This document shows positions 1 through 7,435 of a stretch of 64,000 nucleotides of DNA, in pieces. Every line of letters starts with the position of its first letter. The first letter of the stretch is position 1. Origin of the DNA: Janibacter limosus. Lineage in GTDB: Bacteria; Actinomycetota; Actinomycetes; Actinomycetales; Dermatophilaceae. A model generated the notes under the pieces. That model saw only the letters and a program-made list of their open reading frames with translations, had not been told where the DNA came from and did not search any database. The DNA lies in the NCBI RefSeq assembly GCF_004295485.1, contig NZ_CP036164.1, positions 2,418,001 through 2,482,000 on the forward strand, in the 5' to 3' direction. The translations under genes were made by a program, and so were the position numbers.

Positions 1-235
1 ACCACTCGGCGATGCCCTCACGCAGGTCCGGCGTGCCCCACGTCTGCGGGTAGCCGGGTGCATCGGACGCCTCGCGCAGGGCGTCCTGGACGACCTCGGG
101 GGTGGCGTCGACGGGGGTGCCGACCGACAGGTCGACGATCCCCTCCCCCTTCGCCTCGTCGGCAGATGAAAAGGCTCTCGCCCGCTCCTTGGCAGGAGCG
201 AGCGAGTCCCATGGGAAGTCAGGTAAAGACGTCAC
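1..235 (-). CDS. dapC: Succinyldiaminopimelate aminotransferase DapC, N-terminal part only
   Basis: PLP-dependent class I/II aminotransferase of the succinylase branch of lysine/diaminopimelate synthesis, cytosolic. About 78 N-terminal residues are present; the gene runs off the left edge, so the PLP lysine is not visible. Reading from GTG at 235 gives a start MTSLPDFPWDSL, then DLSVGTPVD and PGYPQTWGTPDLREG, a pattern I recognise from actinobacterial DapC. The stop of fdxA lies 16 bp upstream, so the two are probably co-transcribed, the usual order in actinobacteria. The GTG start was chosen because the family N-terminus begins there and upstream codons in this frame look unrelated. The family call is fairly sure; the exact start less so. 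Confidence 0.8.
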   Translation of the reverse strand, partial: MTSLPDFPWDSLAPAKERARAFSSADEAKGEGIVDLSVGTPVDATPEVVQDALREASDAPGYPQTWGTPDLREGIAEW

Positions 236-251
236 GAATCGTCACGCTGCG

Positions 252-578
252 TCATTCGTCGTGCTCCTGCGGGGGCAGAGCGGCCACGATCGGGTGGTCC
301 TTGTCGATCATGCCCATCTTGGCCGCGCCGCCGGGGCTGCCGAGGTCGTCGAAGAACTCGACATTGGCCTTGTAGAAGTCCGCCCACTCCTCAGGAGTGT
401 CGTCCTCGTAGTAGATGGCCTCGACGGGGCACACCGGCTCGCACGCACCGCAGTCGACGCACTCGTCGGGGTGGATGTAGAGACTGCGCTTGCCCTCGTA
501 GATGCAGTCGACGGGGCATTCCTCGATGCAGGCCTTGTCCTTGAGGTCGACACAAGGCTGCGCAATCACGTACGTCAT
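252..578 (-). CDS. fdxA: 7Fe ferredoxin FdxA ([3Fe-4S]/[4Fe-4S])
   Basis: Small acidic electron carrier of 108 residues, the normal family length. Cysteines at 9, 17, 21, 25, 40, 43, 46 and 50 match the seven-iron ferredoxin pattern: C9, C17 and C50 should hold the 3Fe cluster, and C21, C40, C43 and C46 the 4Fe cluster. The second motif CVDCGACEPVCP is intact. The C-terminal extension after residue 60 is typical of the mycobacterial/streptomycete type. It precedes dapC on the same strand and diverges from an acetyltransferase gene only 22 bp away. The ATG has no Shine-Dalgarno sequence but does have a -10 box 7 bp upstream, so the mRNA is probably leaderless. Confidence 0.95.
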   Translation of the reverse strand: MTYVIAQPCVDLKDKACIEECPVDCIYEGKRSLYIHPDECVDCGACEPVCPVEAIYYEDDTPEEWADFYKANVEFFDDLGSPGGAAKMGMIDKDHPIVAALPPQEHDE

Positions 579-585
579 GCCCCAC

Positions 586-591
586 ATACTA
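586..591 (-). promoter_or_regulatory. -10 box for leaderless fdxA transcript
   Basis: On the minus strand TAGTAT fits the actinobacterial TANNNT -10 element. Seven bases separate it from the A of the fdxA ATG, which would put transcription start at or within a base of the start codon. No convincing -35 is seen. The position relative to the start is the main support. Confidence 0.5.
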
Positions 592-600
592 TGTCGCTCC

Positions 601-1626
601 ATGAGCGATCTGATGGTGGGTCTCACCACAGGCACCCGCGTCGCGGTCCGGACGCAGATCGACCCCGCCCCGGCGCACGGCCCGACCCTGACCGACACGG
701 TCGGCGAGCTCCTCGCCCTCGACGACGAGCAGGTGCACATCGCCACCCGCACCGGCGAGGTGGTCCTGCGCCGCGACCTCGTCGTCGCGGCCCGCGCCAT
801 CCCCCCGAAGCCGACCCGCCGCGGCGCCCCCCACCGCGCCATCACCATCGAGGACCTGCACCTCGTCATGACCAAGGGACAGCCCGGCCTCGATGAGGAC
901 TGGCTGGGGACGAAGGGAGCGGGCTGGCTCCTGCGCGCCGGCGCCGGGTGGACCGGACGGTCCAACTCGGCCCTGCCCGTGGGCGATCCCGGCCTGCCCC
1001 TGCCCGAGGCGGTCGACGCGGTCGAGTCCTGGTACCGCGAGCGCGAGCTCGCGCCGGTCGTCATGCTCCCTCGGCCGGTCGGTGCCGGCACGAGCGACGA
1101 CCCGCTCGGAGCCCTTCTGCTGCAGCGCGGTTGGCTCGAGGGCCATCCCGCCGACGTGCTCACCGGCCGGACCGAGACGCTGCTGCACGGCGCCGGTCCC
1201 TCCCCCACCGGGTACTCGCTGCAGGCCAGCGACGCCGCGGACGAGGCGTGGCTGGCGGGCGGCTCACCACGACTGCTCCAGCACCTCGACGCCGCGCGGC
1301 GGATCCTGGCGCTTCCACCGCGTCAGGTCTTCCTCACCGCCCGCGACGCCGCAGGCCACGTCGCCGGCGTCGTGCGCGTGGCCCTGGCCGACGGGTGGGC
1401 CGGCATCTTCGGCCTGCACGTCGACCCCGACCACCGCGGGCGAGGCCTGGGCCGCTGGCTGACGGTCGAGGCCCTGCGCGCGGCCGCCGACGCCGGCGCC
1501 TCACTCACCTACCTGCAGGTCGAGCCGGGCAACGAGCCCGCCCAACGCCTCCACCGGGGGCTCGGCATGACCGCGCACCACGACTACGTGTACCTGGCCA
1601 GGCTTCAGGATTCCGCACGACCTTAA
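601..1626 (+). CDS. GNAT family N-acetyltransferase
   Basis: Protein of 341 residues with a C-terminal GNAT domain. The acetyl-CoA loop reads DPDHRGRGLGRWL around residues 280-292, followed by YLQVEPGNEPAQRLHRGLGM, the usual beta-bulge/alpha-4 region. The first ~100 residues form a small separate domain, seen in actinobacterial homologues as a beta-rich leader. The substrate cannot be told from sequence. It starts 22 bp from divergent fdxA; a second ATG at 613 is an alternative. Its stop codon TAA is supplied by the first unit of a 32-bp repeat array (CCT TAA GG), so the gene ends inside the repeat. Confidence 0.8.
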   Translation: MSDLMVGLTTGTRVAVRTQIDPAPAHGPTLTDTVGELLALDDEQVHIATRTGEVVLRRDLVVAARAIPPKPTRRGAPHRAITIEDLHLVMTKGQPGLDEDWLGTKGAGWLLRAGAGWTGRSNSALPVGDPGLPLPEAVDAVESWYRERELAPVVMLPRPVGAGTSDDPLGALLLQRGWLEGHPADVLTGRTETLLHGAGPSPTGYSLQASDAADEAWLAGGSPRLLQHLDAARRILALPPRQVFLTARDAAGHVAGVVRVALADGWAGIFGLHVDPDHRGRGLGRWLTVEALRAAADAGASLTYLQVEPGNEPAQRLHRGLGMTAHHDYVYLARLQDSARP

Positions 1627-1708
1627 GGAGATGCGGACCCTGGGCCGCACGACCTTAAGGAGATACCCCCCAGGATCCGCACGACCTCAAGGAGATGCGG
1701 ATCCTGGG
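1614..1708. repeat. Tandem palindromic repeat array 1 (3 units, 32-bp period)
   Basis: Three units begin at 1615, 1647 and 1679 with an exact 32-bp period. The shared core is GCACGACCTTAAGGAGATG, with CCTCAAGG in unit 3. Each core is an imperfect palindrome: CGCA and CCTT on the left pair with AAGG and TGCG on the right, with a 3-bp mismatched stretch in each arm. The array spans the 3' ends of two convergent genes. It gives the GNAT gene its TAA stop and the phosphopantetheinyl transferase gene its TGA stop. The same repeat recurs at 21808-21932, also between convergent genes. Confidence 0.9.
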
Positions 1709-2265
1709 CTGCTCGCCTTCGCCCTCTCGAGCGCCTCCGCGGACTCGTCCTGATCGTGGGTGATGACCCCGACCTCACCTGTGCCATCGAAGGCGAGGGC
1801 GGCGAGGTAGCCGTGGAGGGGCACGGGGAGGGGCTGGACGTGCCGGCCTGCCAGGTCCCTCGAGCCGGTGGCCTTGAAGGTCGCCTCCCCGCGCACCCAG
1901 GTCTCGACGTCGGGGCCGCGGTCGAGGGCCTCGACGTCGACACCCACGGGGTCGGGCGAGGTGGCGACCAGGACCAGGGGTCCGGCGTGGGCGACGCTGA
2001 CGTGCAGCCCGGCGACCCGGGGGCGACCGTGGGGGTCGCCGCACTCGTCGCAGGTGCGATCGATCGACACCGCACGGGGATCCTGACCGGTCGCGGCAGC
2101 GACCGCGACCCTCAGCAGCACCGCCCCGACGACGAAGCGCCCCAGGTCGGCCGCCGACGCGAGCCCGTCCGCGCGCCGCTCCTCGACGGGGTCGAGCATC
2201 GAGCGGAGCCGCAGGTCCATCGCGCGCAGGTCCGACCACCAGACGTCCACGACGTGGTTGCCCAT
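1687..2265 (-). CDS. 4'-phosphopantetheinyl transferase (Sfp/AcpT-like)
   Basis: Transfers phosphopantetheine from CoA to a carrier-domain serine. The 192-residue protein shows the Sfp-family motifs: LHVSVAHAGPLVLVA, then GVDVEALDRG (the Mg-binding G-(I/V)-D-x-E), then WVRGEATFKATG in place of the usual W-x-x-KEA-x-x-K. The Lys-Glu pair is Gly-Glu here, which weakens the motif slightly. It diverges, with a 61-bp gap, from a gene whose product has a carrier domain, its most likely substrate. The start is the ATG at 2265; the C-terminus runs into the palindromic repeat array. Confidence 0.8.
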   Translation of the reverse strand: MGNHVVDVWWSDLRAMDLRLRSMLDPVEERRADGLASAADLGRFVVGAVLLRVAVAAATGQDPRAVSIDRTCDECGDPHGRPRVAGLHVSVAHAGPLVLVATSPDPVGVDVEALDRGPDVETWVRGEATFKATGSRDLAGRHVQPLPVPLHGYLAALAFDGTGEVGVITHDQDESAEALERAKASSPGSASP

Positions 2266-2289
2266 GTGTGGCACTGCCCCTCCGAGTTG

Positions 2290-2326
2290 TAACCTGCACC
2301 AAACGACTAAGGATAGGCACACCAAC
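2290..2326 (+). promoter_or_regulatory. Candidate promoter (-10) and DtxR/IdeR-type iron box
   Basis: TAACCT at 2290-2295 fits a TANNNT -10 box. Downstream, TAAGGATAGGCACACCAAC at 2308-2326 matches the 19-bp DtxR/IdeR consensus (T-A/T-AGGTTAGSCTAACCT-A/T-A) at about 13 of 19 positions, with the left half best conserved. It ends at the base before the ATG and overlaps the ribosome binding site, a position suited to repression. Regulation by iron is inferred from this match plus the iron transporter genes in the operon. Confidence 0.45.
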
Positions 2327-4909
2327 ATGACGCTGATGGTCCAGCTCGAGGACGCGCCGGTCGCGGCTCCCGAGCACACCTCGCGCCATCGGGCTCCCTT
2401 CCTCCACCCCGGCTCCCCCGCGCCCGCGCTCGTCGAGCACGGTCGGGTCACCACGCACGACGAGCTGGCGCGCCGGGTCGCCGACCTCGCCGACCGGATG
2501 CCGCCGGCCGCCACGGGCCGCCGGCTCGTGCACCTGCCGCTCGCCCGCGACGTCGCCGGGGTCGTGGGCCACCTCGCCGTGCTGGCCGCCGGCCACGTCG
2601 CCCTCGTCACCGGACCGGACGCCGAGTCGATCACCGCGCGCTTCGCCCCGGACCTGCGCGTGGCCGACGAGCGCATCGAGACGCTGTCGCAGCACGCGAC
2701 CCACCTGCTCCACCCCGACCTGGCGCTCCTGCTGTCCACCTCGGGCAGCACCGGCAGCCCCAAGCTCGTACGCCTGTCGCGCCACAACCTCGGGAGCAAC
2801 GCCGCGGCGATCGCGCAGGCGCTCGGGCTGGGCCCGAAGGACCGCGCGATCACCTCCCTTCCCCTCCACTACTGCTACGGGCTGTCGGTGCTGCACAGCA
2901 CGCTCCACGCCGGCGGCAGCGTCGTCGTGACCGACCGCTCGGTGACCGACGACGAGTTCTGGCGAGAGCACACCGAGCAGCGGGTCACCGTCCTCGCGGG
3001 CGTCCCCCACACCTTCGACCTCATCGGGTCGCGGCTGCGCGACACCCTGCCGGGCCTGCGCCTGGTCACCCAGGCGGGCGGCGCCCTCGCGCCCGACCGC
3101 GTCACGGAGCTCACCGAGCTCGGGCGGGCGAAGGGGTGGCAGCTCGCCGTCATGTACGGCCAGACCGAGGCGACCGCGCGCATGGCGATCCATGTGGGCG
3201 ACGAGGTCGCGCTGCGCCCCGACGCCGTGGGCCGGGCGGTGTCCGGGTCCTCCTTCCGGGTGGACCGGTCCGGTCATGAGGACCGCGACGACGGCGCCGG
3301 CGAGCTGGTCTTCACGGGTCCCGGGGTGATGCTCGGGTACGCCGAGCACCCCGACGAGCTGGCCCTGGGCCGCATGCTCGACGAGCTGCGCACCGGCGAC
3401 CTCGGGCACGTCGACGAGGCCGGCGTCGTGCGCGTCACCGGTCGCTGCGACCAGGTGGCCAAGGTCCTGGGCCTGCGCATGGACCTCGGACGGGTGGGCG
3501 CGGCACTCACCGACGCAGGTCACCGCACCGTCGTCACCGCAGACCCCCAGCATCTCCTCGTCACCCTCGTGATCGACCCTGCCGAAGGGAGCACCCCGCA
3601 CCTGCTGCGGTCGGTCCGGGACCTCGCGGCCCACGCATCCGGTCTGCAGCCGGGCGCCGTCGTCGTCGCTCCCGTCGACGCGATCCCGTTGCTCCCCAAC
3701 GGCAAGACCGACCGCATCGCCTGCCGTGAGCACGCCCTCCGAACGCTTCGGTCCCACCCCGCCGACGGCGCGGCAGGCGACCCCCTCGCCGCCGCCGTCT
3801 CGGTCGTCGCGAGCTCCCTCGGCCGCGACGAGGTCGACCTCGACCGGTCCTTCGCAGAGCTCGGCGGTGACTCCTACAGCCTCGTCCAGACCTCGGTGCG
3901 TCTCGAGCAGGTCCTCGGGCAGCTGCCCGACGGGTGGCACCGGGTCCCCCTTCGCCAGCTCGCGCTGGAGGCCACCCCACCCGGCCGCCACGTGCGCTGG
4001 CTGGACACCCCACTGGTCCTGCGGGCCGTCGCCGCCATCGCGATCTGCGCCAGCCACCTCGGACTGGTCGCCGTCCCGGGCGGCGCCCACACGCTGCTGG
4101 CCCTCGCCGGGTGGTCGATGAGTCGCTTCACCCTCGACACCACCGACCCGAGGGCCCGACGCCGCCGCGGGCTGCGCTCGATCGCCGCCCTCGCCATCCC
4201 GTCGATGGCCGTGGCCCTGGTCGGCCTGGTGACCGCCGGCGGGTACGGCTGGGAAAATGTGCTGCTCGTCAACTGGCTCGTCGGCGAGATGGAGTGGGGC
4301 GCTCGGATCAACCTGTGGTTCATCGAGGCCCTGCTCGCCTGCAGCCTCGCGGTCCTCGCCCTGCTGTCCGTACCGCGCCTGGGGCTGGTCCACGTCCGCC
4401 ACCCCTGGGCCTGGAGCATGGCGCTGGCCGCGGCCGCACTCGTGCCCCGATGGATCCTCGTGCCCGACTCGACCGGCGCCACCCGTGGACTGCCCGGGTC
4501 CGTGCTGTGGCTCTTCGCCCTCGGCATGGCACTGGGCGTGGCGCGCACCCGCCGGCAAAAGCTGGCCACGATGGCGCTGACCGCCATCGGCATGTGGGAC
4601 TTCTTCGTCGAGCCCAGCCGCGGCCTGACCGTCTTCGCCGCGATCGCCGTGCTCGCCTTCGTCCCACGCATCCCACTGCCCCGGCTGCTCGTGCTGCCGC
4701 TCGGTCTGCTCGCCGCGGCCTCCCTGCACGTCTACCTCGTCCAGTGGCAGGTCTTCCGGGTCGTCGACCAGCCGGTCCTCGCCCTGCTGGCCTCCTTCGC
4801 CGCCGGGATCACCGTCTGGTGGCTCCTCCAGGGCCCCACCCGCGCACTCATCGATCGACTCGCCCGACTTCGCCCCACCCTCTCGACCCCGACCGGAGAC
4901 CCCTCATGA
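2327..4909 (+). CDS. NRPS-like fusion: adenylation domain, carrier domain, membrane acyltransferase
   Basis: An 860-residue three-part protein. Residues ~30-470 are an AMP-forming adenylation domain: STSGSTGSPK at 137-146, YGQTEA at 278-283, RTGDLG at 355-360, and LLPNGKTDR with the catalytic Lys near 460. Residues ~485-545 are a peptidyl carrier domain with GGDS (Ser 516). Residues ~560-840 are hydrophobic with about ten membrane spans and resemble the acyltransferase-3 family, with a His in the first span (ICASHLG) and SLHVYLVQW near the end. There is no condensation or thioesterase domain. The likely scheme is to activate an acid, load it on the carrier, and transfer it at the membrane. 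The next gene overlaps by ATGA. The acid activated cannot be named. Confidence 0.8.
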   Translation: MTLMVQLEDAPVAAPEHTSRHRAPFLHPGSPAPALVEHGRVTTHDELARRVADLADRMPPAATGRRLVHLPLARDVAGVVGHLAVLAAGHVALVTGPDAESITARFAPDLRVADERIETLSQHATHLLHPDLALLLSTSGSTGSPKLVRLSRHNLGSNAAAIAQALGLGPKDRAITSLPLHYCYGLSVLHSTLHAGGSVVVTDRSVTDDEFWREHTEQRVTVLAGVPHTFDLIGSRLRDTLPGLRLVTQAGGALAPDRVTELTELGRAKGWQLAVMYGQTEATARMAIHVGDEVALRPDAVGRAVSGSSFRVDRSGHEDRDDGAGELVFTGPGVMLGYAEHPDELALGRMLDELRTGDLGHVDEAGVVRVTGRCDQVAKVLGLRMDLGRVGAALTDAGHRTVVTADPQHLLVTLVIDPAEGSTPHLLRSVRDLAAHASGLQPGAVVVAPVDAIPLLPNGKTDRIACREHALRTLRSHPADGAAGDPLAAAVSVVASSLGRDEVDLDRSFAELGGDSYSLVQTSVRLEQVLGQLPDGWHRVPLRQLALEATPPGRHVRWLDTPLVLRAVAAIAICASHLGLVAVPGGAHTLLALAGWSMSRFTLDTTDPRARRRRGLRSIAALAIPSMAVALVGLVTAGGYGWENVLLVNWLVGEMEWGARINLWFIEALLACSLAVLALLSVPRLGLVHVRHPWAWSMALAAAALVPRWILVPDSTGATRGLPGSVLWLFALGMALGVARTRRQKLATMALTAIGMWDFFVEPSRGLTVFAAIAVLAFVPRIPLPRLLVLPLGLLAAASLHVYLVQWQVFRVVDQPVLALLASFAAGITVWWLLQGPTRALIDRLARLRPTLSTPTGDPS

Positions 4910-5925
4910 ACCGACGCACCCTGCTCACCGCGGCCCTCAGCTCCTCGGTCCTCGCCCTCGCCGCCTGCGGTGGCGCCGACGGTCCGACGAACGACCCCGA
5001 CGCGCTGCAGATCTACTCCAGCCAGCACGACAGCCTCACCAAGGCCTGGGCCGAGGGCTTCACCAAGAAGACCGGGATCAAGACCCAGGTCCGCGCGGGC
5101 AAGGACTCGTCGATGGGCCACCAGATCGTCCAGGAGGGTGAGAAGTCCCCGGCCGACGTCTTCCTCACGGAGAACAGCCCGGCGATGACGCTCGTCGAGA
5201 GCAGCGCGCTCCTCGCCCCGATCGACGCGACGACCCTCGCCCTGGTGCCCAAGAACCGTCGCCCCTCCAGCGGCGACTGGACGAGCGTCGCGGCACGATC
5301 CACCGTGCTCGTCTACAACCCGGACAAGATCAGCGCCAAGGACCTGCCGGCCTCCCTCATGGACCTGAGCAAGCCCGAGTACAAGGACAGGTGGGGTGCC
5401 GGCGCCACGGGCGCCGACTTCCAGGCGATCATCGCCGGGATGCTCGCCGACCAGGGCGAGGCCAAGACCAAGAGCTGGCTCGAGGGCATGAAGACCAACG
5501 CCCGCATCTACGAGAACAACATCGCGACGATGAAGGCCGTCAACGCCGGCGAGGTCCCGATGGGCGTGATCTTCCACTACTACTGGTACCGCGACCAGGC
5601 CGAGACCAAGGAGGGCACGGCCAACACCAAGCTGCACTACTTCAAGCAAGAGGACCCGGGCGCCTTCGTCAGCCTCTCGGCCGCGGGCGTGCTCAAGAGC
5701 GCCAAGCACCCCGACGAGGCGCAGAAGTTCGTGGACTACATTCTCTCTGACGAAGGACAGAAGGTCCTCGAGACGAGCGGGTCCAAGGAGTACGCCGTGG
5801 CCAAGGGCGCGGCCTCCGACCCCGACCTGCCCTCGCTCGAGTCCCTCCAGGCACCCGCCGTCGACCCCTTCTCCCTCGATTCCGAAAAGGTGACCCAGCT
5901 GATGACCGATGCCGGCATCCTCTAG
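4906..5925 (+). CDS. Iron(III)-type ABC transporter substrate-binding lipoprotein (FbpA/AfuA family)
   Basis: Extracytoplasmic solute-binding protein of 339 residues. The N-terminus is a lipoprotein signal with lipobox LAAC, so it should be membrane-anchored. The body has the extracellular-binding-protein family 1 layout used by ferric transporters, including YSSQHDSLTKAWAEGF, ADVFLTENS and a FHYYWYRDQ segment that may supply metal-coordinating tyrosines. It overlaps the upstream fusion enzyme by 4 bp (ATGA) and the permease gene by 17 bp, so the four genes form one transcription unit. Iron as substrate is a family-based inference; thiamine or 2-aminoethylphosphonate binders are more distant alternatives. 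Confidence 0.8.
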   Translation: MNRRTLLTAALSSSVLALAACGGADGPTNDPDALQIYSSQHDSLTKAWAEGFTKKTGIKTQVRAGKDSSMGHQIVQEGEKSPADVFLTENSPAMTLVESSALLAPIDATTLALVPKNRRPSSGDWTSVAARSTVLVYNPDKISAKDLPASLMDLSKPEYKDRWGAGATGADFQAIIAGMLADQGEAKTKSWLEGMKTNARIYENNIATMKAVNAGEVPMGVIFHYYWYRDQAETKEGTANTKLHYFKQEDPGAFVSLSAAGVLKSAKHPDEAQKFVDYILSDEGQKVLETSGSKEYAVAKGAASDPDLPSLESLQAPAVDPFSLDSEKVTQLMTDAGIL

Positions 5926-7435
5926 GCATCTCGTGATGGCCGCGGCGATCCTCGTCGCGGCCATCACCGTGCTCCCGATCGTGCTCGTCGCAGCCGACGG
6001 TCTGGCGACGTCGCCCGGCGACGCGCTGGCCTACCTCCTGCGACCCCGGATCGGGGAGCTGGTCGGCAACACCCTCTCGCTCGTGGTCATCACGGTGCCG
6101 GCCTGCGTCGCGCTCGGGGTGGGCGCGGCCTGGCTCGTGGAGCGCACGGACCTCCCCTTCGCCGGCATCTGGCGGGTCCTGCTCGCCGCACCACTCGCCG
6201 TCCCCGCCTTCGTCGCCGCCTACGCGTGGGTGTCCTTCCGACCGGGGCTGGACGGGCTCGCCGGGGCCGCTCTCGTGACGACTGCCGCCTACTTCCCCTT
6301 CGTCTACCTCCCGGTCGCTGCCATCCTGCGCGACCTGGACGCCGCGCCCGCGGAGGACGCCCGGGCGCTCGGGCTGCGCCCCTTCGCCGCCTGGCGGCGC
6401 GCCGTGCTGCCCCGGCTGCGGCCGGCGATCAGCGGCGGCGCGCTCCTCGTCGCGCTGCACCTGCTCGCGGAGTTCGGCGTGCTCGAGATGATGCGCTACC
6501 CGACCTTCACCACGGCGATCCTGGTCCAGTACCAGGTCAGCTTCAGCAGCAACCAGGGCAGCCTGCTCGCCGTCGTCCTCGTCCTGATGTGCATCACGGT
6601 CCTGACGCTCGAGCACTTCCTGCGCGGCTCCGCACGCACCTCCCGCGTCGGCCGCGGAGTCCACCGGGCCGCCACGCCCGTGCACCTGGGCCGCTGGGCG
6701 CCGGTCGCCTGCATCGGGCTGTCGCTCGTCGTGCTCGTCGCCCTGGTCGTGCCCGTGACCCTCGTCGGCCGCTGGCTCCTGGCCCACCTCGCCGACCCGA
6801 CCGGTACCGGGATGCGCCCGTCCCTGCTGCTGACCACCGGGACGACGATCTCGCTGGCCCTCGCGGCCGCGGTCCTCACGATGGTCATGGCCATCCCCGG
6901 CGCCTGGCTGCTCAGCCGCCGTCGCACCGGCTGGACGCTGCTGCTCGAGCGGGTCACCTATGTCGCCAGCTCCCTGCCGGGCGTCGTCATCGCGCTGGCC
7001 CTGATCACCCTGTCGGTGAACTTCCTGCCCACGATCTACCAGAGCCCCATGCTGCTCGTCGTCGGCTACACGATCCTCTTCATCCCGCGGGCCATGGTCT
7101 CGCTGCGCTCCGGGCTGGCCGCCGCGCCTCCCGAGCTGGGCGACGCCGCCCGCTCGCTGGGCAGCAGCCCGCTCGGCGCCTTCCGCCGGGTGGTGCTGCC
7201 CCTCATCCTCCCCTCGGCGCTCACCGGAGCCGCCCTCGTCGCCATCGCGACCGCGACCGAGCTGACTGCCACCCTGCTCCTGTCACCGACGGGCACCTCG
7301 ACCCTGGCGACCGCCTTCTGGGCCGCGAGCGACGAGTTCGACTACGCGGGAGCCGCTCCCTTCGCGGCCATGATGATCCTGCTGTCCGCCCCCCTGACCG
7401 TCCTGATGCTGCGACAGAGTGGGATCGAAGAATGA
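5909..7435 (+). CDS. Iron(III)-type ABC transporter permease, two fused membrane modules (FbpB family)
   Basis: A 508-residue permease with about twelve membrane segments in two halves, as in FbpB/SfuB. Each half holds an EAA loop that docks to the ATPase: AEDARALGLRPFAAW near residue 150 and LGDAARSLGSSPLGAF near residue 410. The ATG at 5909 lies inside the 3' end of the binding-protein gene, and the TGA overlaps the ATPase start, so translation is probably coupled along the operon. Confidence 0.85.
   Translation: MPASSRHLVMAAAILVAAITVLPIVLVAADGLATSPGDALAYLLRPRIGELVGNTLSLVVITVPACVALGVGAAWLVERTDLPFAGIWRVLLAAPLAVPAFVAAYAWVSFRPGLDGLAGAALVTTAAYFPFVYLPVAAILRDLDAAPAEDARALGLRPFAAWRRAVLPRLRPAISGGALLVALHLLAEFGVLEMMRYPTFTTAILVQYQVSFSSNQGSLLAVVLVLMCITVLTLEHFLRGSARTSRVGRGVHRAATPVHLGRWAPVACIGLSLVVLVALVVPVTLVGRWLLAHLADPTGTGMRPSLLLTTGTTISLALAAAVLTMVMAIPGAWLLSRRRTGWTLLLERVTYVASSLPGVVIALALITLSVNFLPTIYQSPMLLVVGYTILFIPRAMVSLRSGLAAAPPELGDAARSLGSSPLGAFRRVVLPLILPSALTGAALVAIATATELTATLLLSPTGTSTLATAFWAASDEFDYAGAAPFAAMMILLSAPLTVLMLRQSGIEE

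Noticed and set aside
1775..4729. A 984-codon open frame on the minus strand opposite the fusion enzyme
   Set aside because: It has no recognisable domain and lies antisense to a gene with clear adenylation, carrier and membrane motifs. Long antisense frames are normal at this GC content.
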